Shown here piece by piece: positions 9,445-17,478 of a stretch of DNA of 52,591 nt. Location: positions 1-52,591 of the forward strand of contig CAMYIO010000040.1 of the NCBI GenBank assembly GCA_947258515.1, given 5' to 3'. The notes below the pieces were generated by a model, which was not told the DNA's origin, made no database searches, and worked only from the letters and a program-made list of their open reading frames with translations. The stretch is from an uncultured Ectothiorhodospiraceae bacterium (GTDB lineage Bacteria > Pseudomonadota > Gammaproteobacteria > UBA9214). Made by a program: the position numbers and the translations under genes. Numbering within the stretch: position 1 is the stretch's first letter; every line of letters begins with the position of its first letter.

Positions 9445-11628
9445 ATGGATGTCTCCCGAATAATTGAATCGCTGAATGACGCCCAGCGACAGGCGGTGTG
9501 CGCACCCGCGGATCCCTTGCTGGTACTGGCCGGTGCCGGCAGTGGCAAGACACGGGTACTGGTACACCGCATTGCCTGGCTGATCGATGTCGAGGGCCTG
9601 TCGCCGTACGCGGTGCTCGCGGTGACCTTTACCAACAAGGCCGCCGGTGAAATGCGTGCCCGTATCGAAGCGATGATCAATACGCCGGCATCCGGCATGT
9701 GGGTCGGGACCTTTCACGGGCTGGCGCACCGCCTGTTGCGCAGTCACTGGCAGGAAGCGGGATTACCGCAGGGGTTCCAGATTCTGGATTCGCAGGATCA
9801 ACTGCGGCTGGTGAAACGCGCCATGCAGACCATGGAACTGGATGAGGCGCAGTGGCCACCGAAACAGATGCAGTGGTTTATCAACAGCTGCAAGGATGAA
9901 GGCCGCCGACCGCAACATATCGAACACCGCAATGACCCCTATTTGAAACGGCAGCTGGAGATTTATGCCGCCTACGAGGCGCTTTGCCAGCGCGCCGGGC
10001 TGGTCGATTTTGCCGAATTGTTATTGCGTTCCCACGAGCTGTGGCTGAAGTGCCCGGCGTTGCTGGATCACTACCGGGCGCGTTTTCATCACATCCTGGT
10101 GGACGAGTTTCAGGATACCAATGCCGTGCAGTATGCCTGGTTGCGCATGCTGGCCGGTGAAACCGTGAATATCACGGTCGTCGGCGATGATGACCAGTCC
10201 ATCTATGGCTGGCGCGGTGCGAAGGTCGAAAACATCCTCAGCTACCAGAAAGATTTTAAAAATACCCGCGTCGTACGGCTTGAACAGAATTACCGTTCCA
10301 CGGCAAATATCCTCAACGCCGCCAATGCCGTGATCGAAAACAATGCCGACCGCATGGGCAAGCAATTGTGGACGGACGGCCATGACGGCGAGCTGATTCA
10401 GCTCTATACCGCCTATAACGAGCAGGATGAGGCGCGTTTTGTTGTCGGCCGTATTGAAGACAGCGTTGACAAGGGCGGTGTCCGCAACGATGTCGCGATC
10501 CTGTACCGTTCCAATGCACAATCACGCGTCTTTGAAGAGCGCCTCATGCAATGCGGCATTCCCTACCGTGTCTATGGCGGTCTGCGCTTTTTCGAGCGCG
10601 CGGAAATCAAGGATGCACTGGCCTACCTGCGGTTGACATGCAATCGCGATGATGATGCCTCCTTTGAACGTGTGGTCAATCAACCGCCGCGTGGCATTGG
10701 CGGGCGCACGGTGGAAGCCATCCGGCAACAGGCGAGGGATGACAACACTTCCCTGTGGCGGGCAGCCATTACCGTGGTCAACGAGAAACTGATCGCGGCA
10801 CGTGCCTGTAATGCCATTCTGGTATTCCTGCAGCTATTCCTGCAGCTTGTTGATGAACTCGCGGCGGGGGTGGACAAGCTGCCACTGGGTGAACAGGTCG
10901 AACACGTCATGCACCCCAGCGGTCTGGTCGATCACTTTGGGCGTGAAAAAGGTGAAAAGGGCCAGACACGCCTGGAAAACCTGCAGGAACTGGTGAATGC
11001 CGCCCGGGAGTACGAGGCCGATCCGGACAGCGACATGGATGACCTGTCCGAGTTTCTTGCGCATGCCTCGCTGGAAGCCGGCGAGGGGCAGGCCGATGCC
11101 TGGGAAGACTGTGTGCAGTTGATGACGCTGCATTCCGCCAAGGGGCTGGAGTTCCCACTGGTATTTTTATGCGGTATGGAAGAAGGCCTGTTTCCGCACC
11201 AGCGTTCCATTGCCGATCCGGGGAAGCTGGAGGAAGAGCGCCGGCTTTGCTATGTCGGTATTACCCGCGCACGACAACAGCTGGTGTTGAGTTGTGCTGA
11301 ACGGCGGCGCCTGTTCGGTTCAGAGACCTATTGCCTGCCGTCCCGCTTTATCGATGAGATTCCCGGGACGCTCATTGACGAGGTGCGCCCGCGTCCCGGC
11401 GTCAGCATGCCACGCGAATCGCGGCCGGCCGCGTCGGCGGACAGACACGCGACTGCCGCGGGCGGCTTGCGTCTCGGACAGCATGTTCATCATCAGAAGT
11501 TCGGTGACGGTGTGGTCACCAACTGCGAGGGCCAGGGCAGCCATGCCCGCGTGCAGGTCAATTTCTCAACTGCCGGCAGCAAATGGCTGGTACTGGCGTA
11601 TGCGAATCTGGAAAACGTCGGTGCCTGA
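9445..11628 (+). CDS. uvrD: UvrD/Rep-family 3'-5' DNA helicase
   Basis: Superfamily 1A helicase that unwinds DNA in nucleotide excision and mismatch repair. The ATG at 9445 gives MDVSRIIESLNDAQRQAV, matching the UvrD N-terminus; the frame also opens upstream at 9397, but that start would add 16 unrelated residues. Motifs in order: Q motif (LNDAQRQAV), Walker A GAGSGKT near residue 30, motif II VDEFQDTN, motif III GDDDQSIYGWRGA, motif IV LEQNYRST, motif V LMTLHSAKGLEF and motif VI GITRAR. The last 50 residues (LGQHVHHQKFGDGVVTNCEG) match the Tudor-like tail of UvrD/PcrA. The length of 727 residues is normal. UvrD is more likely than Rep because of this tail. Confidence 0.93.
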   Translation: MDVSRIIESLNDAQRQAVCAPADPLLVLAGAGSGKTRVLVHRIAWLIDVEGLSPYAVLAVTFTNKAAGEMRARIEAMINTPASGMWVGTFHGLAHRLLRSHWQEAGLPQGFQILDSQDQLRLVKRAMQTMELDEAQWPPKQMQWFINSCKDEGRRPQHIEHRNDPYLKRQLEIYAAYEALCQRAGLVDFAELLLRSHELWLKCPALLDHYRARFHHILVDEFQDTNAVQYAWLRMLAGETVNITVVGDDDQSIYGWRGAKVENILSYQKDFKNTRVVRLEQNYRSTANILNAANAVIENNADRMGKQLWTDGHDGELIQLYTAYNEQDEARFVVGRIEDSVDKGGVRNDVAILYRSNAQSRVFEERLMQCGIPYRVYGGLRFFERAEIKDALAYLRLTCNRDDDASFERVVNQPPRGIGGRTVEAIRQQARDDNTSLWRAAITVVNEKLIAARACNAILVFLQLFLQLVDELAAGVDKLPLGEQVEHVMHPSGLVDHFGREKGEKGQTRLENLQELVNAAREYEADPDSDMDDLSEFLAHASLEAGEGQADAWEDCVQLMTLHSAKGLEFPLVFLCGMEEGLFPHQRSIADPGKLEEERRLCYVGITRARQQLVLSCAERRRLFGSETYCLPSRFIDEIPGTLIDEVRPRPGVSMPRESRPAASADRHATAAGGLRLGQHVHHQKFGDGVVTNCEGQGSHARVQVNFSTAGSKWLVLAYANLENVGA

Positions 11629-11697
11629 TCGCGGACACGGTCCGCTCCTACGCCAGTTTATGCACCTGTAGGAGCGCATCGCATGCGCGATTGCGGC
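11627..11697. repeat. Pair of GTAGGAGC-family REP units after uvrD
   Basis: An inverted unit (GATCGCGGACACGGTCCGCTC, then CTACG) is followed by a direct unit starting GTAGGAGCGCATCGCATGCG at 11669. The head-to-head arrangement is a small BIME. The first unit overlaps the uvrD stop codon, so part of the repeat is the gene's own 3' end. Confidence 0.7.
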
Positions 11698-11781
11698 TGA
11701 ACCATCAGGAGCAGCTGACCTGACTCGCTGATATCTGTTGCGGATTTTGCACCTATACGCTACTCACAATAAGGAGTGAGC

Positions 11782-12756
11782 TTGCCAGTCACGATTAATA
11801 GTCTGCTGCCGAGAGGCAAGGTTCTGAATCTTGTGGTGGTCTTGGCCATGGCGCAGACAAGCCTGTCATATGCGGCATTTGTGGCAGCGCAAAACAGCCA
11901 GCCAGAGATAGACAATCCTGTCTCATTGAACTGGCGCAAGCTGGAGTTACGCGACTCCGGGATGACCGGGTCGGTGACAACCCGGATCGAGCAGAGAACA
12001 CTCGCGGCAGCAGCGGCGCAACCCGCGCTGCTTGATACGCCGGGCACGATGTCACCAAGGGGGGAGGGTACCCGAATACAGGAGCTGCTGGTCACCGGCT
12101 CGATTCGCCCGTTACTGGGCAGGGGTATCGAGACCGAGGAGCGTCTCTGGTTCAACGTCGATGACGGTTTGCCGCTGCAGCTGATGCGACTGCGTCAGGG
12201 GCGCAAACCGTCTCAGAAGCTGTACCGCTTTGGCAGCAGCCAGGTCTACCGGCAACGCAGGCAGCCGGCTGACAAGACGCAGGCCGGGCAGCCTGCAGGG
12301 CACTGGAGCGAGATCAGTGAATCCTTCTACCCATTGCCGGATGCTGAGGGAGGAGGGTGCCCGGTTATCCTGGAATCATCACAATTGCTCTATCTGTTAT
12401 CCAGGCCGGACCTTGTGTTCAGCGAGCGTACCAGGGAATTTTGTGTATTCGACCGACAGCGTGTCTATCGTGTGGGATTCCGGCTGCAGGGGCGTGAGTC
12501 GCTTGATGTCGATTACCTGCAGGTCGATGCCAGTCAGGAGACCAGGGTGAAGCGCACGCTGCAGGTCTTGCGCGTGGCACTGACCAGCCGCCCGCTCGAC
12601 GATGCAGAGGGAGATGTGCAGCCGTTTTCGTTTCTCGGTCTGAACGACGACATTCATCTGCTGCTTTCCGAACCGGGCCGGATCCCGCTGCGTGTCCGTG
12701 GTCAGGTGTCCGGATTCGGGAAGATTGACCTCAAGCTCGAGAAACTGACCCGGTAA
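11782..12756 (+). CDS. Exported protein of unknown function
   Basis: A protein of about 324 residues. The best start is a TTG at 11782, since AAGGAG at 11771-11776 ends 5 bases before it; a GTG at 11776 would overlap that site. Residues 14-37 form a hydrophobic stretch (VLNLVVVLAMAQTSLSYAAF) that looks like an uncleaved anchor or signal peptide. The mature part reads as a beta-rich periplasmic domain with patterns such as LLVTGSIRPLLGRGIETEER and LNRKLELRD-type strands, somewhat like DUF3108/DUF6134 periplasmic proteins, but I cannot place it firmly. No catalytic motif is visible. It is the last intact gene before the decayed glycan region. Confidence 0.65.
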   Translation: MPVTINSLLPRGKVLNLVVVLAMAQTSLSYAAFVAAQNSQPEIDNPVSLNWRKLELRDSGMTGSVTTRIEQRTLAAAAAQPALLDTPGTMSPRGEGTRIQELLVTGSIRPLLGRGIETEERLWFNVDDGLPLQLMRLRQGRKPSQKLYRFGSSQVYRQRRQPADKTQAGQPAGHWSEISESFYPLPDAEGGGCPVILESSQLLYLLSRPDLVFSERTREFCVFDRQRVYRVGFRLQGRESLDVDYLQVDASQETRVKRTLQVLRVALTSRPLDDAEGDVQPFSFLGLNDDIHLLLSEPGRIPLRVRGQVSGFGKIDLKLEKLTR

Positions 12757-13059
12757 ATAGCGCGTGTGAAATCACAGGGGTGGGAGCGGCTGGCGCATCC
12801 GCCTCATTCTGCCGGTGGGTCTATACGGTACCTGTCGCGGGTAGAACAGGGATGGCTGCTTATGGCAATTTTTCCGAAACCATTGTAAGGCTGCGGCGCA
12901 GCGGCTGGGGTCTCTCGCGACCATCCTGTAACAGGGAATGATGTTGCACCCCGTCACTTGCTCAAGGTCGAACGGAATCGCAAGGCCGCTACGCCGTTGC
13001 TTGGGGGCTTGCCCCTGAGAATTCGTCCCGGTTCGGACCATTTTCTACGCAAAAGGTAT
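12757..13059. other. Spacer without a recognisable gene
   Basis: About 300 bp between the exported protein and the ELM1-like fragment. Open frames cross it on both strands but carry no family motif and differ from the neighbours in composition. No terminator or repeat was recognised. It may be leftover from the deletions that shaped the next 2 kb. Confidence 0.5.
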
Positions 13060-13338
13060 ATGACGTCGCCGCGGATTTCGGTATTGCTGGATGATCGTAC
13101 GGGGCATCAATCCCAGGTCCTGGGATTCGCTGAACTGTTGGAGTGGGGCTACGAGACGCGTTCCCTGGCATTTAAAGGCTCCAACCAAATCCACAACGGC
13201 ATTCCGGGTGCCCGGGCCCTGAGTCTGGACAAGTCAGCTTCGGACGACTTGTCGCCACCCTATCCCGATCTGCTTATCGCGAAGTGGTGCCGTTGTCTTC
13301 CCGTCGCACGCTGGAACCCGACCGTTACATCGAACTGA
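13060..13338 (+). pseudogene. N-terminal fragment of an ELM1-like (mitochondrial fission ELM1 family) protein
   Basis: From the ATG at 13060 the frame reads ISVLLDDRTGHQSQVLGFAE and continues with NGIPGARALSL and PPYPDLLIA, matching the N-terminal third of bacterial ELM1-family (GT-B-like) proteins, normally over 300 residues. The frame ends after 92 codons. Beyond about 13290 the family pattern is lost, and another frame gives SRRTLEPDRYIEL, which may be a fused remnant of the C-terminus or of another gene. It is read as a deletion-born pseudogene. Confidence 0.6.
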
Positions 13339-13397
13339 CGGCGCTGTTAATGTAAACTCACCGTGCGGTACCTCAACAGGGGATAGAACATTTACAG

Positions 13398-13660
13398 ATG
13401 AACAGCCAGACACAGAAACTGGTCGTCGGCAGCGGCTCGGCCGGGCAACGTCACGGGAAAAATTTGTGCGAGCTGGGTTGCAGCATAAGCTACTTTGACC
13501 CTCGGGCCGACCGGCTCAAGGAGGCCGCCGCAGACGACACAGCGGCCGGCCGGTTGACAAGTGCTGCACCGTGGAAGACGGGGTCGCCGCGCTGAAGATC
13601 GTGGATGCCTGTCGTCTGGGTTCTGCCGAAGACCGGACGGTCGCACTTGGGGACCAGTGA
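13398..13660 (+). pseudogene. Internally deleted Gfo/Idh/MocA-family oxidoreductase
   Basis: The first part (13398 to about 13540) encodes KLVVGSGSAGQRHGKNLCEL, the NAD-binding Rossmann start of a Gfo/Idh dehydrogenase. After a frame change near 13560 the sequence reads VEDGVAALKIVDACRLGSAE and ends in TGA at 13658. That is the typical C-terminal helix of the same family. About 200-250 residues between them are gone. In nonulosonic-acid loci such enzymes modify the sugar precursor, which fits the neighbouring neuB remnant. The gene cannot be functional. Confidence 0.75.
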
Positions 13661-13687
13661 GTAAGCGGCGGCGTTTCCTCAGGGTAC

Positions 13688-14791
13688 TTGCAGGGCCTTG
13701 TCTCTTTATTGTGTCACCGGTTGAACGGCATGGCAGTTGACAGTCCGTCGAGTTTCACGCCTTACTTCGGCGGGCCAGACCTGCCTCGCGGATGTCTGCG
13801 CGATGTGCTGGCGCAACGCGTGGCAGCCATGCCGGCGGGCGGCGAGATCGACTGGGTCACCTACTATTTTCGTGACCGGCGGCTGGCACAGGCATTGATA
13901 GATGCCCGCCGCAGAGGGGTCAGAGTGCGCGTCACACTGGACGCAAAGCCGCGTACCGGACACGCTAACAACCGGGTGCTGGACATGCTGTCAGGACCCG
14001 ATGGTCTGGGTAGTGATCTGCGCACCGTGCAGCACCGGCCGTTCCCCGGTTCCCGCAGGAACCCCCGTCTGCATGAGAAACTCTACTGTTTCTCCCATCC
14101 GGCACCCGAGGCGCTGCTTGGGTCGTTCAATCCTTCTGGCGATGATCCGGAGGAACAGCCGGACATTATCGACGAGATCCTGGACCAGAATCAGGGCCAC
14201 AACTTCCTGGTGGCAATCAACGATCCGAATCTGGTCAACGGGCTGATGCGGCACGCGCGCCATATTCACCACTGCCGCCATGGTTTGCTGGAGCGCTTCG
14301 GTCCTGCTATGAACAGGTGCCTCAGCAGTGGGGATACAACCATACACTTCTGGCCGCGTATCTACCCCAACCCGTTTTCACGCCTGCTGCAAGGTGTTGG
14401 CAGTCGCGCCCATGTGCGGGTGGCGGCCTCCCACATCAAGGGACCGGGTGGTGTGCGCGATCTTGTCGGCCTGACCCGGCGTGGAGCGAGGGTGGAGGTT
14501 CTGGCGGAGAGCACCCAGCGTCGGGTTCCCGGTGATATTGAATCCACGCTGCTGCGTGCGGGGGTAAGGCTGCGGCGCTTTGACCACCCCGAGGGACTAC
14601 CCATGCACAACAAGTTTGCACTGGTCGAGAACGGCAACGAGTACTGGACCCTGTTCGGCAGCTGCAACTGGACATCCCGCTCCCGCTGGCTGAATCATGA
14701 GATCGGCGTTATCACACGTAATCGTGTGCTGTTCGAGACATTCTCGCAGCGCTGGGATACTATGCTTGGCCAGTTCACCACCCATGATTGA
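13688..14791 (+). CDS. Phospholipase D-like domain protein
   Basis: A protein of 353-367 residues with two HKD-type motifs. The first is RLHEKLYCF near residue 127, followed by LLGSFNPSGDD. The second is MHNKFALVENG near residue 309, followed by FGSCNWTSRS. His and Lys are kept in both, but the Asp of H-x-K-x4-D is Ser in the first and Glu in the second. The family cleaves or transfers phosphodiester groups using the two His residues. The start is unsure: TTG at 13688 follows AGGG, while ATG at 13730 gives MAVDSPSSF. There is no clear signal peptide. It lies between two decayed genes but is itself intact. Its substrate is unknown. Confidence 0.78.
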   Translation: MQGLVSLLCHRLNGMAVDSPSSFTPYFGGPDLPRGCLRDVLAQRVAAMPAGGEIDWVTYYFRDRRLAQALIDARRRGVRVRVTLDAKPRTGHANNRVLDMLSGPDGLGSDLRTVQHRPFPGSRRNPRLHEKLYCFSHPAPEALLGSFNPSGDDPEEQPDIIDEILDQNQGHNFLVAINDPNLVNGLMRHARHIHHCRHGLLERFGPAMNRCLSSGDTTIHFWPRIYPNPFSRLLQGVGSRAHVRVAASHIKGPGGVRDLVGLTRRGARVEVLAESTQRRVPGDIESTLLRAGVRLRRFDHPEGLPMHNKFALVENGNEYWTLFGSCNWTSRSRWLNHEIGVITRNRVLFETFSQRWDTMLGQFTTHD

Positions 14792-14803
14792 CCCGATATC
14801 CAA

Positions 14804-15234
14804 GTGACCGATACCTGGCTGCACAATCCACGTAACGCGGCTCCCTGTAACATCATTGCCGAAGTCGCCCAGGCTCATGACGGCAGCCTGGGTATGGCGC
14901 ATGCCTGCATCGACTCGGCAGCCGATGCAGGTGCTGATGCCATCAAGTTCCAGACCCACATCGTTGCAGCCGAGAGCACCCTGGCCGAGACCCGGCGGAA
15001 ACGCTTCAGTCTGCAGGACAAAACGCGCCTCGATAGCTGCAGCTGGTGGTGGCCGCATCAGCTTTGCTGGAGCGCTACGGCAACGCCCATATGGTCCTGG
15101 AGCAGGAGGGTTTCCACATCGACCGCAAGCACTACATGATCGTCGAAGGGGAGTTTGCTGCGTTGCAGTATCAGTGCGGCCCATACGACCGAACAGATCG
15201 ATTTTATTCTGAAGGTCTTCACTGAAATCCATTG
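14804..15234 (+). pseudogene. Fragment of a second NeuB-type synthase joined to unidentified remnants
   Basis: From the GTG at 14804 the frame reads CNIIAEVAQAHDGSLGMAHA, then ADAIKFQTH and RKRFSLQDKT. This is the first 80 residues of an N-acetylneuraminate/legionaminate synthase, a TIM-barrel family of about 350 residues. After about 15040 the homology stops and a different frame gives LERYGNAHMVLEQEGFHIDR up to a TGA at 15223-15225, from a gene I cannot identify. A third frame gives TEQIDFILKVFTEI, perhaps the end of a PLP aminotransferase. Several genes seem to have been collapsed by deletion here. Confidence 0.7.
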
Positions 15235-15378
15235 TTTGGTGATGGCATCAGAGTAAATTGCTGGTTTGCAATCAGGAATAATGCCCAGCCTTGTTTGCCG
15301 ATTAGGCAGTAATAAAGAATCACTATGACAACAACACTTCGAGCCGACAGCTTAATTCACAACCCGAAAGGAGATCCA

Positions 15379-16245
15379 ATGCTTACAAAGAATATAGCCG
15401 AAATCGGCTGTAACCACATGGGACAGATGGATATCGCCCGTGAGATGATCAAGGTTGCAGCGCAATTTAGCAAAGTTAATGTTATCAAATTCCAAAAGCG
15501 CACAAACCGCGAATTATTATCACCCGAAGAATACCGTGCGCCTCACCCTAACCCGGCGAATTCATACGGACCAACCTATGGCGAGCACCGCGAGTTTCTG
15601 GAATTCGACATTGAACAACATCGGCAGCTCAAATCCTGGTGTGAGGAGTGGGGAGCAGAATACAGCACCTCGGTATGGGATCTGACTGCTGCCAAGGAGA
15701 TTGCTACGCTTGAGCCGAAGATGCTGAAAATCCCTTCTGCGTGCAACCTTGACCATGGGTTGCTTGAATGGCTTATAGCGAATTATCAAGGAGAAATACA
15801 TCTCTCCTTCGGCATGACGACACATGCTGAAGAGGTGCAGATTGTCGATATGTTCCAAAAAGCCGGGCGTCATCAGGATTTGGTCATCTATGCCTGTACC
15901 TCGGGTTATCCGGTTCCTTTTGAAGATATCTGCCTTTATGAAATTAAAAGATTGGCTGAGACGTTTGGGGGGACTGTTCGTGGTATCGGCTTTTCCGGCC
16001 ACCATCTCGGCATTGCAGTTGATGTGGCCGCCTTGGCACTCGGGGCGACTTATTTCGAACGCCACTTTACACTGGACCGCACATGGAAAGGGACTGACCA
16101 CTCAGCCAGTTTGGAACCTGACGGTATGAGGCGGTTGTGCCGTGACTTGGCCAATGTTTCAAAGGCCTTGACGTACAAGAGTGAAGAGATTCTGCCAATT
16201 GAGGCGGTGCAGAGAGCTAAACTCAAAAGGGTGGTTAATGGGTAA
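15379..16245 (+). CDS. NeuB-family nonulosonic acid (9-phosphate) synthase, SAF domain absent
   Basis: Condenses phosphoenolpyruvate with an N-acylhexosamine (or its 6-phosphate, or mannose-6-phosphate) to make a nine-carbon sialic-acid-like sugar. The start is the ATG at 15379, because AAAGGAG at 15367-15373 lies 5 bases before it; the frame also opens upstream at 15325. The 288-residue product shows IAEIGCNHMGQMDIAREMI, the VIKFQKR lysine strand, MLKIPSACN, GYPVPFEDICL, the GFSGHHLG loop and FERHFTLDRTWKGTDHSASL, all typical of the NeuB TIM barrel. The C-terminal antifreeze-like SAF domain of many NeuB proteins is missing. It overlaps the next gene by 8 bp (ATGGGTAA), so the two are co-translated. 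Confidence 0.88.
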   Translation: MLTKNIAEIGCNHMGQMDIAREMIKVAAQFSKVNVIKFQKRTNRELLSPEEYRAPHPNPANSYGPTYGEHREFLEFDIEQHRQLKSWCEEWGAEYSTSVWDLTAAKEIATLEPKMLKIPSACNLDHGLLEWLIANYQGEIHLSFGMTTHAEEVQIVDMFQKAGRHQDLVIYACTSGYPVPFEDICLYEIKRLAETFGGTVRGIGFSGHHLGIAVDVAALALGATYFERHFTLDRTWKGTDHSASLEPDGMRRLCRDLANVSKALTYKSEEILPIEAVQRAKLKRVVNG

Positions 16246-17401
16246 TTGTGTTGCACTGGTGCCCCTTCGTGGTGGCTCCAAAAGCATTCCTGACAAGAAT
16301 ATTCGACTGATCGCCGGTAAGCCCTTATGCGCATGGGTCCTGGAGGCCGCTTGTCGGTCAGGGGTTTTTGATAAAGTTGTCGTTTCCACAGATTCCGCCA
16401 AAATCGCAGATGTTGTACAAAGCCTCGATTTGCCGGTTGAAATTCTCGACCGTCCTGCCGAATTGGCCACGGATGAGGCCTCAACCGAGTCGGTTATGCT
16501 GCATGCTGCACAGGTACTCGACTTTGATGTGCTGGCGACCATTCAGGCCACTTCGCCTTTTGTGCAGGCAGATGATTTTCAAAAAGCTTATAGCCTTTTC
16601 AAGTCTGGTAGCCATGACTCTCTCTTAACCGCTGTGCGAACCAAAAGGTTCTTCTGGAACGATGACGGGACGGCATTGAACTACGCTCCTCAACAGAGAC
16701 CCCGGCGGCAGGATTTTTCTGGCAGCTTGATGGAAAACGGCGCGTTTTACTTTACTAAACACAGTGTCCTGGAGGATACAGGCTGTCGACTGGGAGGTCA
16801 TATCTGTATTTACGAAATGGCGGCTGAAAGCGCTGTTGAAATTGATGAACAAGAGGACTGGGCGCTCGTTGAACGCGCCTTGCTTGACCGGAGCACGCAA
16901 TCTCTGCACAAGATATTGGCGCAGATCAAATTGCTGGTCGTTGATGTTGACGGCACCCTCACTGATGCAGGAATGTACTGGTCTGCGGAGGGAGATCAAC
17001 TTAAAAAGTTCAACACGAGAGATGCCAAAGGTCTCGAACTGGTGCGTAAAGAGGGAGTAGAGGTGGCGATCATAACGAGTGAAAACTCACCGATCGTTAC
17101 GGCGCGGGCCAGCAAACTTGGCATCCAACACTGCTTTGTCGGGGTCGAAAAAAAGCAGCAATGCCTTGAAGCCCTTGCGTGTGAATTAAGAGTTGGATTG
17201 ACCAGGGTCGCCTACATAGGGGATGACATCAATGACCTTGAATGCCTGAACATATCAGGATTTTCTGCTTGCCCTGCTGACGCAGTTGAGGCTGTCACTG
17301 CGACGGTACAGTATATTTCAAGGTATGCCGGGGGAATGGGGGCTGTACGAGAAATATGCGAGTTAATCTGTGCCGCCCACGCAGATCACAACACGAACTA
17401 A
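16238..17401 (+). CDS. Fusion of CMP-acylneuraminate cytidylyltransferase and KdsC-type HAD phosphatase
   Basis: A 387-residue two-domain enzyme. Residues 1-225 form a NeuA cytidylyltransferase: VALVPLRGGSKSIPDKNI (CTP loop), VVVSTDSAKIADV and LATIQATSPF. Residues 230-387 form a KdsC-like HAD phosphatase: LLVVDVDGTLTDAGMYWSAE with both catalytic Asp residues, IITSENS and YIGDDINDLECL. The same order occurs in animal CMP-sialic acid synthetases and in Bacteroides CMP-Kdn enzymes. With the NeuB gene just upstream this suggests synthesis of a 9-phosphate sugar, dephosphorylation by the HAD part, then CMP activation. The start at 16238 overlaps the end of neuB. The specificity (Neu5Ac, Kdn or other) is not visible. 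Confidence 0.88.
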   Translation: MGNCVALVPLRGGSKSIPDKNIRLIAGKPLCAWVLEAACRSGVFDKVVVSTDSAKIADVVQSLDLPVEILDRPAELATDEASTESVMLHAAQVLDFDVLATIQATSPFVQADDFQKAYSLFKSGSHDSLLTAVRTKRFFWNDDGTALNYAPQQRPRRQDFSGSLMENGAFYFTKHSVLEDTGCRLGGHICIYEMAAESAVEIDEQEDWALVERALLDRSTQSLHKILAQIKLLVVDVDGTLTDAGMYWSAEGDQLKKFNTRDAKGLELVRKEGVEVAIITSENSPIVTARASKLGIQHCFVGVEKKQQCLEALACELRVGLTRVAYIGDDINDLECLNISGFSACPADAVEAVTATVQYISRYAGGMGAVREICELICAAHADHNTN

Positions 17402-17478
17402 TCTGACAATCTCTTTCAATTGCCAGCGACAATGTTCCGGACGTTGATGATTCAGTTTTGAAGGAACAGGATACAAAG

